DNA of 60,000 nt. Origin: Adiantum capillus-veneris (Eukaryota > Streptophyta > Polypodiopsida > Polypodiales > Pteridaceae). Below the pieces are notes generated by a model. It was not told where the DNA came from. It did no database searches and saw only the letters and a list, made by a program, of their open reading frames with translations. This document shows, piece by piece, positions 22,405 to 35,811 of the stretch (position 1 is the first letter of the stretch; each line of letters starts with the position of its first letter). A program made the position numbers and the translations under genes. The DNA lies in NCBI GenBank assembly GCA_014529385.2, contig CM043969.1, positions 75,934,676-75,994,675 of the forward strand, given 5' to 3'.

Positions 22405-23023
22405 GCAATGGCGACAGCCCCGTTATAATTTTCCGGGCTTTCAAAATCCACTTTTTCTTGGGATGCAAGCACTCCATGAACTTCTCCATCTTGAAGTATT
22501 CACATCCACCTGTCAACTGCATAGCGACCGCAAAATCCCTCCAATGCTCTTCAAAGCGGGTAAGAAAAATTCCAAATTCTTCGTTCACATCCTGCTTCAA
22601 ATTCTTCAGTTTTGCATCTAAATAATAGGAGACACCTCTTTATGAAAGTCCTGCAGAAATCGAGTCCACAATGCTAGCCACATAAATCTCAGTTCGCCCT
22701 CCAATGCATAGAACCAAGGATTTGCCCTTGCCTGCATCAGCAATGGAACCATCTGCATCTTATTATCCTTCGTAGGCATAAGCAATGACATCATGCCATC
22801 CACTCCTCCGGATCTTCTTCTCCGGTGAAAATTGGACCATAACCTCTTGCTGCCATCTTTCCTTGATGAAAAAAGCATCCTTGATTAAATCCAAAGAGCA
22901 ATCAGATGCTCCTCCGTGGGGGCACCAGAAGATGGATAGGGGGGAAGGGGAACACACCCAGCACAAAATTTCAAGCCTCAATAGCCCAGGATAATCATTG
23001 CACCCTGATCCACTCAAGTTCAC
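22382..23023 (-). pseudogene. gag capsid region of the second gypsy element
   Basis: Capsid-like stretches in several frames: an F-x-G-E-x-D-P-x-x-W motif near 22790-22830, FLTRFEEHWRDFAVAMQLTG near 22520-22570, and CLHPKKKWILKARKII near 22440-22480. This is the retrotransposon Gag (UBN2/Retrotrans_gag-like) pattern. Frameshifts divide it. Confidence 0.65.
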
Positions 23024-25007
<1,984 letters not shown>

Positions 25008-25253
25008 TAGTTCTAAATCTATATATATATACGCAAACGAACACTAACTGTTCACAGACAACAATTCTAGAAAAGTACAGTGGCTTTGCACAATAATTTA
25101 TTTGCAGTTGAAAATAAATTATGTACAAGGTAATGAAGATAACAAAATACAGCTCAAGAATCCTTAAACCCAAAGTCTAGGAAATCTTGTATCACACTAA
25201 GAGATCCACCATTTGTTAAGAACTGGACGTTTTAATCAAGGAAGGTAGCCCTC

Positions 25254-25255
25254 AC
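25254..25255 (-). promoter_or_regulatory. conserved splice donor in the left repeat
   Basis: The minus strand reads GGTTCAG/GTGAGGGCT. The same donor context occurs at 33558-33559 (GTGCAG/GTGAGG) and in element 2 at 44960-44961 and 51413-51414 (GATGCAG/GTAAGG). It lies in a block conserved between the elements that also includes GTTGTTATCCATGTC on the plus strand. Confidence 0.55.
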
Positions 25256-27490
25256 CTGAACCCATAGCCACAAGAAAACAGTTCGTTAGCACGTGGCTGT
25301 ACGCACGTGATGCTGGGCATCCGAGTTGTTATCCATGTCACCATAAAAAAAACATAGTCCTTAACTTGAAATTTGTTCTTTTTGATAAAAAAGTTTTTTT
25401 TTAAAAACGAAGATCCTTGGCTTTTCAGCCAATCTGATACAAACGGTACCCAACCCCATAGAGCAGCCATAAATTCTGTTTTATTAATTCTCAAACAGCG
25501 TTTTATTACCAATCTTAAGGTTTTTTTTAAAAGAGTTTTAAGTAGAAATTTTATAAAAAAATCCAGAACTTCATCCTTAACTATATAAGAGTGACTTATA
25601 TTCCATTTGAAGTAGTCTCAAGCCATATCAAAACTACCCACTTCCTTGTATATCAAGAACATTTGTAATAGAACCTTTTATTCGGCACTTGTTTTATAAT
25701 CGGGCTGAGATATCTCCAAAAAAACTTTTAGTTTTTACCACTTATTACCTAACTGAGATACCCCTTTCTTAGAGAAAATTCATAACCATTATTCCCAAAA
25801 ATCCTTACTATTATGTTATGTCATTCCTACTGCTGCCGTATGCCAGCTACCAAATGTATACTACAATATATTGGACCAATTAGTCATAGTGAGCCAACTT
25901 AGACTCCTTCCGAAAAAAAAAAATAAAAAAAATATCTCCGGTTATGCCCAGATATAGGGAACTATATGCATACTCAACTACCATATAATGCATTCATTCC
26001 TATCAACTATCAGAAGCTAGGGCAATAACTCTGAAGTAATCTATAAATTCAGAGTATCATTTTAGTTAAATCCGTAAAAAAGCGTCTGTTATTTAAAAAC
26101 ATCAGATTAACCAGCCAGGATCCACATAAGGTCACTATATGATTTACCCTATGGTATCGAGATCAAACCTACTAGCAAGATGTTAGGTAAGGCCAAGTGC
26201 CTATATATTTTAAATGAGAAAAAGAAGCCAGCAGAAGAAGTTAAGCAAAAAGAATTGAGTAGCCAAGGTTCGACCTAAATTCTGCCATCAGAAATATGTC
26301 ACCTCTTTGAACTTAGTGATAGGTTAATCAAAACCTACCGCTATTCTTCCTAGTATATGACGATGCTGAAAAAAACCAGTAAATTAGAAACTTGCATTTT
26401 TTTCAACCTCAGTCAGGTATGTGAGTCAGCATATAGGGCACCATACGAGAAGCCAGTACTCAGAATAACCTTTTTAGCCGATTCAGTACAATAGGCCACC
26501 GATAAAAAAGATCAATCTTACTTGTAAAAAAAGTCGCGTTAAGTTGAAAAAACATTATTTACTCCTACAATCAGTTATGCGAAACCATACATACCCTACT
26601 GTAATATTAGATGCCTAGCCACTATTTCCAAAAAAAACCGGTCATGCACTCTGAATACTCTTAAGTAGTTTTTAATAAAATAGGCACCAGAATTAGTAAC
26701 AGATTTAATTCCGGGTAAGTCCTTTTACCGAAATTACCTCAGCAAAGTCACCAAACTTATTCAACCACTCACATATATCTCATTTTTTTTTGTAAGATAG
26801 GTTATTTTCAGATCTGCAGTACACCGTTCATGAGTACATTACCCATTTGAGTAACAATATTACCAGAGTCAACCTTATATACCCTTCATGTCTTTGTAAT
26901 ACCCCACCATCCTCATTTTCATGCAGTCAAAAGATAAGACATACACCTGGCACTCTGCGTTTTTTCAAAAATTTATACAAGACAAAAAAACCAGTTAAAC
27001 AGTCCCCTTTTTTTATTTATTTCCATCAAACATTACTCAGTAGTTACTGGTTTTTTTATACGCTTTCTTCATAACCAGGAAGAGCCATGTTCCCGAGCCA
27101 GTCTCACAATACTTTACATAGCAAAACACATCTTTAGTCGAAGCAAAACCCCATTCCAATCTGTCAAAAATTTCCATACTTTACCATATACTTTTCTCCC
27201 CATGAACCTTTTAAGAACAGTCACCGGAGCAAGAGAAAACAGTCTACTTACCTGGGTCTTTTTAAGAGCAAAAATAATTATCCATTTAAATATACAGGTA
27301 AAAAAAGATTTATGTTAACCTGAAGATTAGGAGACAATGACGCCTCCATAATGGCTTTCTCCTATTTTTTTGGCATATTTGAGCCACAGCAACCAGTAGA
27401 TAGAATACGCACAGTTTTGAACTAACACACGCAGAGAAATGATAACAGAGCACGTAGCTATGTGAGTATGATAACTCACCTTAGAAGTTT

Positions 27491-27500
27491 TATTTATATA
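27491..27500 (-). promoter_or_regulatory. TATA-like motif with adjacent splice donor (left repeat, element 1)
   Basis: The minus strand reads TATATAAATA, then AAACTTCTAAG/GTGAGT. The same pairing of a TATA-like box with TTCTAAG/GTGAG occurs at 35802-35811 and, as TATAAATT, in element 2 at 46804-46811 and 53255-53262. The close donor argues against a simple TATA-30 layout, so the role is uncertain, but conservation across elements is clear. Confidence 0.45.
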
Positions 27501-28504
27501 GTTGATGCTCCTCTATAGCAGACGCGACAATTGAGTTGGACAGGTTATGCCCACAATCGAGGAAGTCAGTCCAGGCACGTACACTTGTATCCCCCACAGC
27601 CCAAGATCCGGAGGTTAACAGGTAAGATTCCACCATATCATCCCCTAATGCTCAAGGGAAAAATGGCAGGGAAGACTGTCATCGCAGACCATTCCTCAAA
27701 AACCTAAGCGGTGGCGTGCAGTAGATGCAAGAAGGACCTCAAGCCACGCTTACAAAAAATTATAGATTTGTACTGTGACCAAAAAAATGTGAAGCCAAGT
27801 CGGACAGTCCACCTCAACCTATGGTAACTTAAGATAGCATTAATTCCCATAGTCAAAGCCCGGTTTTATCCACTAGAAGCGAGTACACTATATTCGGTAC
27901 GGGATATTTAAAAACCCAGTAGGTATTTTTATCTGCTATCCTAGCGTGACTTTAAGTTTTAGCATTCCCTTAGTGTAAAAAAACCTTCTACACTGTGAGT
28001 ATATGATACATTTTGGGAAAACTTTCCAAATCATAATAAGTCTTAGGAGTCAATAAATTGTTTTTATTCTAAATGGTTGGTTAAATAAAAAAACCAAATC
28101 TTGAGGATCATTTCCAGAGTAAGTGGTTTTCAACTATTTTGTTTAAGTTAAATGTAAAGCCCGGTCAGACAGACTACATCACCCCAAGGTAAAATTAAAT
28201 AGCAATAATTCCCATATTCATACCCAGGTCTATAGACTCATAGCTAGTAAGCTGTATCAGGTCTCGGGTATATCTACACAGTAGGTATTTATACCTTCTA
28301 TCCATGCTCTATGCTAAGCTTCCACCCTCACAATAGTGTGAAAAAAGCACCTTTTACAGTGTGAGAGACAACACAATATTAGGCACACTTTCCTATTTCA
28401 AAAATGGTTTTATTAAAGATGGTTGGTCAAATATAAAACCACAAGTATAGAGTATCATTTCCAGAGTTTGGCATTCTTCATCTATTTTGCATCCTTGGTG
28501 TATT

Positions 28505-29021
28505 ATGGCCTACAATCATGACCAGGTTTTTTTCATAGCAACTGCACATCTCTTTATGTCAAATGAATCTATACGTCGAGCAACATTACTCCGTTATGAA
28601 CATCATCTATTCCCGCAGTTAGGAACCTCTGTTTCCCAAACAAAGTGGTGGACATATCAGGACCGAGTGACCTCAGTGACACTTTGGGGTCGTGAACATT
28701 TCAAGAATAATATCCGATTGGTGATGCTTACTGAATTAGGTGTAGGGCCAAAGTATTATTATATCGAGCATTCAATAAAGCCTGGTTTTTCAGATCGGCT
28801 ATATCTGCTAGCCCAGTTTCTACCTCCTTAGAAGATTTTCCTATACCGTAGTTTTGGTCATCAGCTACGAGGATATTTTTACTATACTTACCACACTCGG
28901 GAGTATGGGGTAGCCTTGTTGGCGACTCGTATTGTGCCTTTGTCAAAGAGGCCAAATACTTGCTTCTACTGTGATATTTGTTTGTGTGATCATGTGATGG
29001 GCGGCATAATAGAGATGTAGA
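28505..29021 (+). pseudogene. opposite-strand repeat ORF (ORF-R1), copy with one stop
   Basis: The ATG at 28505 sits in a plant-like context (TATTATGGCC). The frame runs MAYNHDQVFFIATAHLF to a TAG at 28829-28831 (CAG in the right copy). It then continues in the same frame to the shared end CDHVMGGIIEM at about 29021. Compared with 36778-37290 it differs by three indels, all multiples of three, plus substitutions. It runs opposite to the RT. The C terminus carries a Cys cluster (C-x2-C-x2-C-x-C-D-H). No family recognised. Confidence 0.6.
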
Positions 29022-29073
29022 TGCAAAGCTCCTGAAATAATCATCAGCTATGCTTTTTTTTGTCCCGTGAAAT

Positions 29074-29079
<6 letters not shown>

Positions 29080-29167
<88 letters not shown>
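29080..29167. repeat. (GT)n / (AC)n at the RT 3' end of element 1
   Basis: About 44 GT units between the left repeat and the element body. On the minus strand it directly follows the conserved GGGTGGGC motif downstream of the RT hairpin. Confidence 0.97.
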
Positions 29168-29168
<1 letters not shown>

Positions 29169-29234
29169 CCACCCATTCCCAGGCACCTTATCCTATGAGG
29201 TAGTAGACCCCATAGAATAGGGGCCTACCACCTC
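29168..29234 (-). promoter_or_regulatory. conserved 3' hairpin and G-rich motif of element 1
   Basis: Arms 29197-29211 (GAGGTAGTAGACCCC) and 29220-29234 pair with only two differences, and both become U-G wobble pairs in the minus-strand RNA, the sense of the RT. Next on the minus strand come GGTGCCTGGG, a short variable part, GGGTGGGC and (AC)n. Element 2 has the same order at 47199-47267. It resembles the 3' recognition hairpin plus short-repeat tail of some LINEs. Confidence 0.65.
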
Positions 29235-29280
29235 AAGAAGTGTTTGTATTAGTTTGCAACAAGCTATGCTGAGGTTAGAT

Positions 29281-31449
29281 TCATTCTGATTTAAGTAGAC
29301 TTATCATATTTTGTAAGTCAAACTTAAGGTAGGTCCAGTTGTGTTTTTCTAAGGAGTTGCAGATGCATGCAACAAGGTCCTTTTTTGTAAACCCGTTCTT
29401 AATGAACTTGGTAATCAAAGTTTTGATCTCTTCATATGCTCTAAAATAGTCGGAAGAGGCATACATTATAAGAAAAAGCATTCCAAGACAAGTGTGTAGA
29501 GAATTTTTGTACGGTCTATTGCTTTTTTTCTTCGTAAATTCAGAGGACACAAGCTTAAGTTTTTCTCTTTTCCAAAAAAAAACGAGTATAAAAATTTTCC
29601 AAAAATGGGGAAGTTAAAGTAAACTCAATATTCAGGAAGTGTGTTCTAGAAACGATCCATTTATCCTGCCATAGTACTCTCTCAGAGAATGTAGGTTCAA
29701 TACTTAAGCAAGGTGGATAAATATCTTTAAGAGTAATCTCAAATATGGAGTTGTTGATGCTACATAGGTCATCCATAAATCTGAATGAATGTGCAAAGTG
29801 TGTGAGTGACGAATTACTTGCGGGGTTATTTAATATTTTTCGGAGCCATTGATATTCGAAGTAACAGAGATAAAGATTACACATAACCGGAGAGCATGCA
29901 AAACCCATTGGGATTCCTAGAGTTTGTTTGTAGCAGGTATTACCTAATTGGATACAGCTATTATTCAGTAGCCAAAAGATATACTTATAAAGATCTTCCT
30001 CTTTAAAGCTGAAAGGTGCAGATTTATTCGATTTTTTAATCCATTCTTTATTCTCTTTTTGTGAGATGCATGTATACCCAAGTTTCTTTCTGTGGGCAAA
30101 GGCAATCTTTATAAGACACGATAAGGTATAAATAAGTTCCAATGGCCCATCTAAAGGGATATTTTCATAGCATTGAGTTATGTCTGCCGTGAAGATAGAG
30201 TAAATGCTTTCTGGGAGATTTATTCGATTTTTTTACCCATCCTTTATTCTCTTTTTGTGAGATGCATGTATACCCAAGTTCCTTTATGTGGGCAAAGGCA
30301 ATCTTTATAAGACACGATAAGGTATAAATAAGTCCCAATGGCCCATCTAAATGGATATTTTCATAGCATTGAGTTATGTCTGTCGTGAAGATAGAGTAAA
30401 TTATTTCTGGGAGGTTGATAAACACCTCGGCTGCGTTTTTTATGACCCAAAAAGGGCAATAATCTATATTTCTGAATCTCTTTATATCTCTGTGTTTGAT
30501 GGCACATATATTTTTTATTTCTAGTAGGACCAAATTTAAGCAGTGGTTGATATCATTCGTAACACAAGAGAACAGGCTATTTGAAGTGTCAGAAATCCAT
30601 CTAAATTTATGCTTATGATTCTTATATGTTGGGAAGAGAACAGGAATTTTTAGAGATTTAGGACTATAACCGAGTCCTGATAATTCATTGTTCAATGTTG
30701 TAGCTACGCAAAGCGGAGAGTAATCAAGTTTACGAAAGTCATTACTATTAAGTCTTGAACTGGCAGCCTCAAATGCCAATTTTTTACATATAACGGATGC
30801 AGTGTTTGAGGCTTTATCTAGGGCAATAATGAGCCATTTCTTTTTAATATCATAGATAGAGGTCTTCATTTTTGGCGTAAGCCAGGTAGTATCAGTGCTT
30901 AGCCATGCTTGTGGCAAAAGACTGATCTTTTTCCAAAAAATTCTTTTGAGTGTTGATGTGAGTTGGAAGTGAACTCCCTCCTCCATTTGGAGTTTTAAGG
31001 CCAAGTCGGCCAGGCATTCAAGTAGTGTTGATAAGGCACTTTGAGGATTTAGCTGAAAAGGAGGAATATGATTCAAGCCATTACTCAATAGACTCCTTAC
31101 TTGAGGATCCGAAATGATTTCTAAGTTAGATGTACAAACGTGTAAACCAAAGTCAGTGAAGTTTTTACAGAATTTTTGAAATAGATGACAAGAGCAGATA
31201 TGTATCTCATTATTATGGAGAAACTCATTGGAATAAAAAAGATTCTTAATAGGCGGCGAGTATTTCCAACCAATCATCACATCCTTTAGTCATAAATTCG
31301 ACCCAAAAATATGTCCAAAACATTCTGCAAAGACAGCTTGGGGAGTAAAGAAATCCAAAATTTTGCTTGTAAACAAGCAATGTGAAAATCTTACTACACA
31401 CTTCTTCCTTTGGAGGTAGGTAACGTCTTCCGCAAGCAATCCATCGATC
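29281..31449 (-). pseudogene. ORF2 of element 1: Penelope-like reverse transcriptase
   Basis: Minus strand, starting after the acceptor at 31450-31451. After about 100 residues with WKYSPPIKNLFYSNEFL, the RT shows: fingers YKNHKHKFRWISD near 30610; motif A DITQCYENI (Asp codon 30378-30380); motif B GIPMGFACSP at about 29890-29917; motif C FRFMDDLCSINN (Asp pair 29768-29773); and a thumb with KKSNRPYKNSLHTCLG, ending LLKSE at 29281. The catalytic aspartates survive. Motifs A-C and the YKxHK...R region fit Penelope-like RTs. No GIY-YIG endonuclease follows. A TGA near 31290, a 196-bp tandem duplication (about 30026-30417) and a frameshift near 29555 break it. Confidence 0.85.
30026..30417. repeat. 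196-bp tandem duplication inside the RT of element 1
   Basis: GTGAGATGCATGTATACCCA at 30061 recurs at 30257, an offset of 196 bp, with surrounding identity broken by a few substitutions. The length is not a multiple of three, so the RT frame shifts. Element 2 lacks the duplication. Confidence 0.93.
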
Positions 31450-31451
31450 CT
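31450..31451 (-). promoter_or_regulatory. splice acceptor before ORF2 (element 1)
   Basis: Minus strand TAATATGCAG/GATCG. The ORF1 stop lies within the ten bases before it. The homologous site in element 2 is TATTGCAG/GTGTC at 49161-49162. Confidence 0.5.
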
Positions 31452-31466
31452 GCATATTACATATCC

Positions 31467-32810
31467 AAAAGGTTTCTGACTGGTAGGTTTCTTCCCCTAC
31501 CTCTCACATAACTTCTACCTCTCCCTCTTCCAAACACAGATTCACTCGAGGAGGGGGTTAAGAAAGAGGTGTAAGACGCCGCCGGAGAGACAAGAGTATT
31601 AGGACGTTTGGAAACTTGGAGATTCATCTTCTTCAATATTCGGTTTAATTTGGCTAACTATACTTTTGATACCTTTAAAGCCGCCATAAGTGGTTAGCAA
31701 AGTCCCACATCCATCAGATCCAAGCTCTTCAAGGGTGTCACGCATAATCGATCTATACTGAATAAAGGCAATTTGAGCTAAGACCAGATCCTTCGCTTGT
31801 CCACCAAGCCACGAACAAAAGAGGGAAAGGTGAAATTCTTCAGCTTTATCAGGAAAGATACTAGGCAGATTGTTGAGGGCATACAAAATAGCATGGTCAA
31901 ACCAAATTATGCTTGACTCGCAAGAAGCTTTGGGGTCTAATAATCTGCAAGCACACTTAAGGTAAGGCCTAAATACATTCCACACTGGCTCGGTGTAGTA
32001 ATCAGCATTGCTTTTACTAAAGGTCATCACTCCTTTAGTTCTTGCATATAACCCTGTATTCGAACTACATTTTTTATCATCAAGGAAACTCATATTGAAA
32101 GGAGCTTTAATCAGATCCCCTTTGTCCAAGAGCTGGATCCCTTTTAGAACTTTAAGTTTGCATTCCTCAATAGTAGCAGGGGCCAAGTTGGCAAGGAAGA
32201 CCCAAGTTTCCATGGATATGGGTGCAAGAAATCATTTTTTTGGAAACATCCACAACCTGTGCTCTACTCCCAAGGATTCTACCTCAACTTGTTGTAACGG
32301 TAAAAAAGGAAAGTCCCTAGAGACTTTCGGTACCATGTCCAAAAGCGAGGCTTCACTGAGTGAACAAAGGTCTTTCTGAAATTCCTTTACTGCTTCTGAA
32401 GCAGCTGCATCTCTACAAAAGAGGCTATTCGGTGGAGGGACAATAGGCGTAGAGGGAGCAGTAACAAAGATAGGACTAAGCCCACAAAATTTTCTAAGAA
32501 GATTGGACAGTTCAGAACCTTTGGAAGAAAAAGACGCTAAGTCTTGAATATGTGCTTTGGAAAGTCCACCCAGATTCGAAGTAAATTCCATCAAAAGGTT
32601 GATACCATCAGATTTATTTTTTACAAGGAGAGCTAGTACTTTAACCCATAGGTCAAATGAAATTAGTTGGACAAGAGATAGACTAGACTCCTTCGAAGCA
32701 TCATAAATTAGGGCAAAAGCTTCTCTATCTTGTATACATTTTAGTACAAGAAGAGAGGCAAGGGAAAGAGGTTCCACAGGAAGAGCCAGTCCTTGGGAAA
32801 GGGGAACAAT
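31467..32810 (-). pseudogene. ORF1 of element 1: nucleocapsid-like protein of unknown family
   Basis: Minus-strand frame of about 445 codons opening at a splice acceptor (TTTTGCAG at 32811-32812) with IVPLSQGLALPVEPLSLAS. Conserved blocks shared with element 2 are SSNTGLYARTKG, VWNVFRPYLKCACRLLDPKA, CESSIIWFDHA and FHLSLFCSWLGGQAKDLV. The C-terminal tail is GRGRGRSYVRGRGR, a likely nucleic-acid-binding RG segment. It is broken by a TGA near 32232 and a -1/+1 shift near 31600, just before the tail. Its position ahead of RT and its basic tail suggest a Gag/nucleocapsid role, but no family was recognised. The first frame residue has no conserved ATG, so a start through splicing is likely. Confidence 0.65.
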
Positions 32811-32812
32811 CT
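32811..32812 (-). promoter_or_regulatory. splice acceptor before ORF1 (element 1)
   Basis: Minus strand ATAATTTTGCAG/ATTGTTCCC. Element 2 has TTTTTTTGCAG/ACTCTTGCC at the same protein position (50526-50527). Confidence 0.55.
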
Positions 32813-32884
32813 GCAAAATTATCATTAGTTAGAATTCCATAGTCTAGGAAGAGGAGTATAGACCTAAAGATCTAATACAAAGTG

Positions 32885-33052
32885 TTACATCTTTTTGAAT
32901 TTTACAGCCCTATGAAGATAAGGCCTAGTCCTATGTGAGATACAAGGGAAGGTCTTTTCTATTTCCTTAGCTAGACGTAATTTCTCTGAAATCAGAGCTC
33001 TTTTTTCTGGGTCAGAGCAGACTTTCATTCTTGCAGTGAGCTTTCCCACGAC
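32885..33052 (-). CDS. ORF0 exon of element 1
   Basis: Small open segment on the minus strand behind acceptor CTGTTAACCAG/GTCGTGG (33053-33054). It encodes about 55 basic residues: GKLTARMKVCSDPEKRAL, then KTFPCISHRTRPYLHRAVKF, ending in TAA. Element 2 has a diverged homologue at 50553-50741, sharing LT[AT]R and R-x-RP-[YF]-L-x-R-x2-K. It could be an exon joined to ORF1 by a short intron (under 100 nt) or a separate small basic protein. Nothing outside these elements is recognised. Confidence 0.45.
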   Translation of the reverse strand, partial: VVGKLTARMKVCSDPEKRALISEKLRLAKEIEKTFPCISHRTRPYLHRAVKFKKM

Positions 33053-33054
33053 CT

Positions 33055-33301
33055 GGTTAACAGAAGTAATAGATTATGTAAATGATAGTATTTAAAGTAA
33101 AGTAAGAAGCATGAATATAAAGTGGAATGGTAGTGCTAGCAACCTTTTCACCAGTCAGGTTAATAAAAACCATAGAGAATGTGTGGTAGCACCCCTGCCT
33201 ATTAGAGTATAAACATTATACTAACATGGGCGAGAGTTTCTAGAGTCATTGTCTGAGAGAGAAAAATTGTCAAGTCAATCTCTCTTTTGCGTTTATTGTC
33301 T
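33055..33301. other. body-repeat spacer of element 1
   Basis: AT-rich DNA between ORF0 and the right repeat, with no frame conserved with element 2. It lacks any recognisable tRNA primer-binding site next to the repeat. Confidence 0.6.
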
Positions 33302-35801
33302 ATGTAGCAGTTCTAAATCTATATATATATATATACGCAAACGAATACTAACTGTTCACAGACAACAATTCTAGAAAAGTACAGTGGCTTTGCACAATAA
33401 TTTATTTGCAGTTGAAAATAAATTATGTACAAGGTAATGAAGATAACAAAATACAGCTCAAGAATCCTTAAACCCAAAGTTTGAGAAATTTTATATCACA
33501 CTAAGAGATCCACCATTTGTTAAGAACTGGACGTTTTAATCAAGGAAGGTAGCCCTCACCTGCACCCATAGCCACAAGAAAACAGTTCGTTAACACGTGA
33601 CTGTACGCAGGTGATGCTGGGCATCCCAATTGTTATCCATGTCACCATTAAAAAAACATAGTCCTTAACTTGAAATTTGTTCTTTTTTATAAAAAAGGTT
33701 TTTTAAAAAAACAAAGATCCTTGGCTTTTCAGCCAATCTGATACAGATGGTACCCAACCCCATAGAGCAGCCATAAATTCTGTTTTATTTTTTCTCAAAC
33801 AACGTTTTATTACCAATCTTAAGGTTTTTCAAAAAGAGTTTTAAGTAGAAATTTAAAAAAAAAATCAAGAACTTCATCCTTAACTAGATAAGAGTGACTT
33901 ATATTCCATTTGAAGTAGTCTCAAGCCATATCAAAACTACCCACTTCCTTGTATATCAACAACATTTGTAATAGAACCTTTTATTCGGTACTTGTTTTAT
34001 AATCGGCCTGAGATATCTCCAAAAAAACTTTTAGTTTTTACCACTTATTACCTAACTGAGATACCCCTTTCTTAGAGAAAATTCATAACCATTATTCCCA
34101 AAAATCCTTACTATTATGTTATGTCATTCCTACTGGCTGCCGTATGCCAGCTACCAAATGTATACTACAATATATTGGACCACTTAGTCATAGTGAGCCA
34201 ACTAGGACTCCGTCCGAAAAAAAAAAATTTAAAAATATCTCCGGTTATGCCCAGATAGAGGGAACTATATGCCATACTCAACTACCATATAATGCATTCA
34301 TTCCTATCAACTATCAGAATCTAGGGCAATAACACTGAAGTAATCTATAAATTCAGAGTATCATTTCAGTTAAATCCGTTAAAAAAAACGTCTGTTATTT
34401 AAAAACATCAGATTTACCAGCCAGGATCCACATAAGGTCACTAGATGATTTACCCTATGGTATCGAGATCAAACTTACTAGCAAGATGTTAGGTAAGGCC
34501 AAGTGCCTATATATTTTAAATGAGAAAAAGAAGCCAGCAGAAGAAGTTAAGCAAAAAGAATTGAGTAGCCAAGGTTCGACCTAACTTCTGCCATCAGAAA
34601 TATGTCACCTCTTTGAACTTAGTGATAGGTTAATCAGAACCTACTGCTATTCTTCCTAGTATATGACGATGCTGAAAAAAACCAGTAAATTAGAAACTTG
34701 CATTTTTTTCAACCTCAGTCCGGTATGCGAGTCAACATATAGGGCACCATACCAGAAGCCAGTACTCAGAATAACCTTTTTAGCTGATTCAATACGATAG
34801 GCCACCGGTAAAAAAGATCAATCTTACTTGTAAAAAAAGTCGAGTTAAGTTGAAAAAACATTATTTACTCCTACAATCGGGTATGCGAAACCATACATAC
34901 CCTACTGTAATATTAGATGCCTAGCCACTATTTCCAAAAAAGAAACAGTTTTGAATGACCTCTGAATACTCTTAAGTAGTTTTTAATAAAATAGGCACCA
35001 GAATTAGTAACAGATTTAAGTCCGGGTAAGTCCTTTTACTGAAATTACCTCAGCAAAGTCACCAAACTTATTCAACCACTCACATATATCTCATTTTTTT
35101 GTGTAAGACAGGTTATTTTCAGATCTGCAGTACACCGTTCATGAGTACATTACCCATTTGAGTAACAATATTACCAGAGTCAACCTTATATACCCTTCAT
35201 GTCTTTGTAATACCCCACCATCCTCATTTTCATGCAGTCAAAAGATAACACATACACCTGGCACTCTGCGTTTTTTCAAAAATTTATACAAGACAAAAAA
35301 ACCAGTTAAACAGTCCCCTTTTTTTATTTATTTCCATCAAACATTACTCAGTAGTTACTGGTTTTTTTATACGCTTTCTTCATAACCAGGAAGAGCCATG
35401 TTCCCGAGCCAGTCTCACAATACTTTACATAGCAAAACACATCTTTAGTCGAAGCAAAACCCCATTCCAATCTGTCAAAAATTTCCATACTTTACCATAT
35501 ACTTTTCTCCCCATGAACCTGTTAAGAATAGTCACCGGAGCAAGAGAAAACAGTCTACTTACCTGGGTCTTTTTAAGAACAAAAATAATTTTCCATTTAA
35601 ACATACAGGTAAAAAAATATTTATGTTAACCTGAAGATTAGGAGACGATGACGCCTCCATAATGGCTTTCTCCGATTTTTTTGGCATATTTGAGCCACAG
35701 CAACCAGTAGATAGAATACGCACAGTTTTGAACTAACACACGCAGAGAAATAATAACAGAGCACACAGCTATGTGAGTATGATAACTCACCTTAGAAGTT
35801 T

Positions 35802-35811
35802 TATTTATATA
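35802..35811 (-). promoter_or_regulatory. TATA-like motif with donor (right repeat, element 1)
   Basis: Same sequence as 27491-27500. This copy lies upstream of the ORF0-ORF1-RT body, so it is the one that could drive the full transcript. Confidence 0.45.

Noticed and set aside
26847-27074. 75-codon plus-strand frame repeated at 35158-35385 in the element 1 repeats
   Set aside because: It starts at TTG with no ATG, and conservation is expected because the terminal repeats are near-identical throughout. No in-frame indel pattern supports it.
28728-29186. Long frames of His-Thr, Cys-Val, Arg-Glu or Ser-Leu repeats (for example here, 24829-25173, 53569-53829, 59450-59791)
   Set aside because: They are translations of CA/GT and AG/CT microsatellites in all frames and carry no independent coding evidence.
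29197-29234. Reading the hairpin after the RT as a bacterial-type terminator
   Set aside because: The context is eukaryotic and the stem is conserved together with a downstream G-rich motif and (AC)n, with no T run. A retroelement 3' recognition structure fits better.
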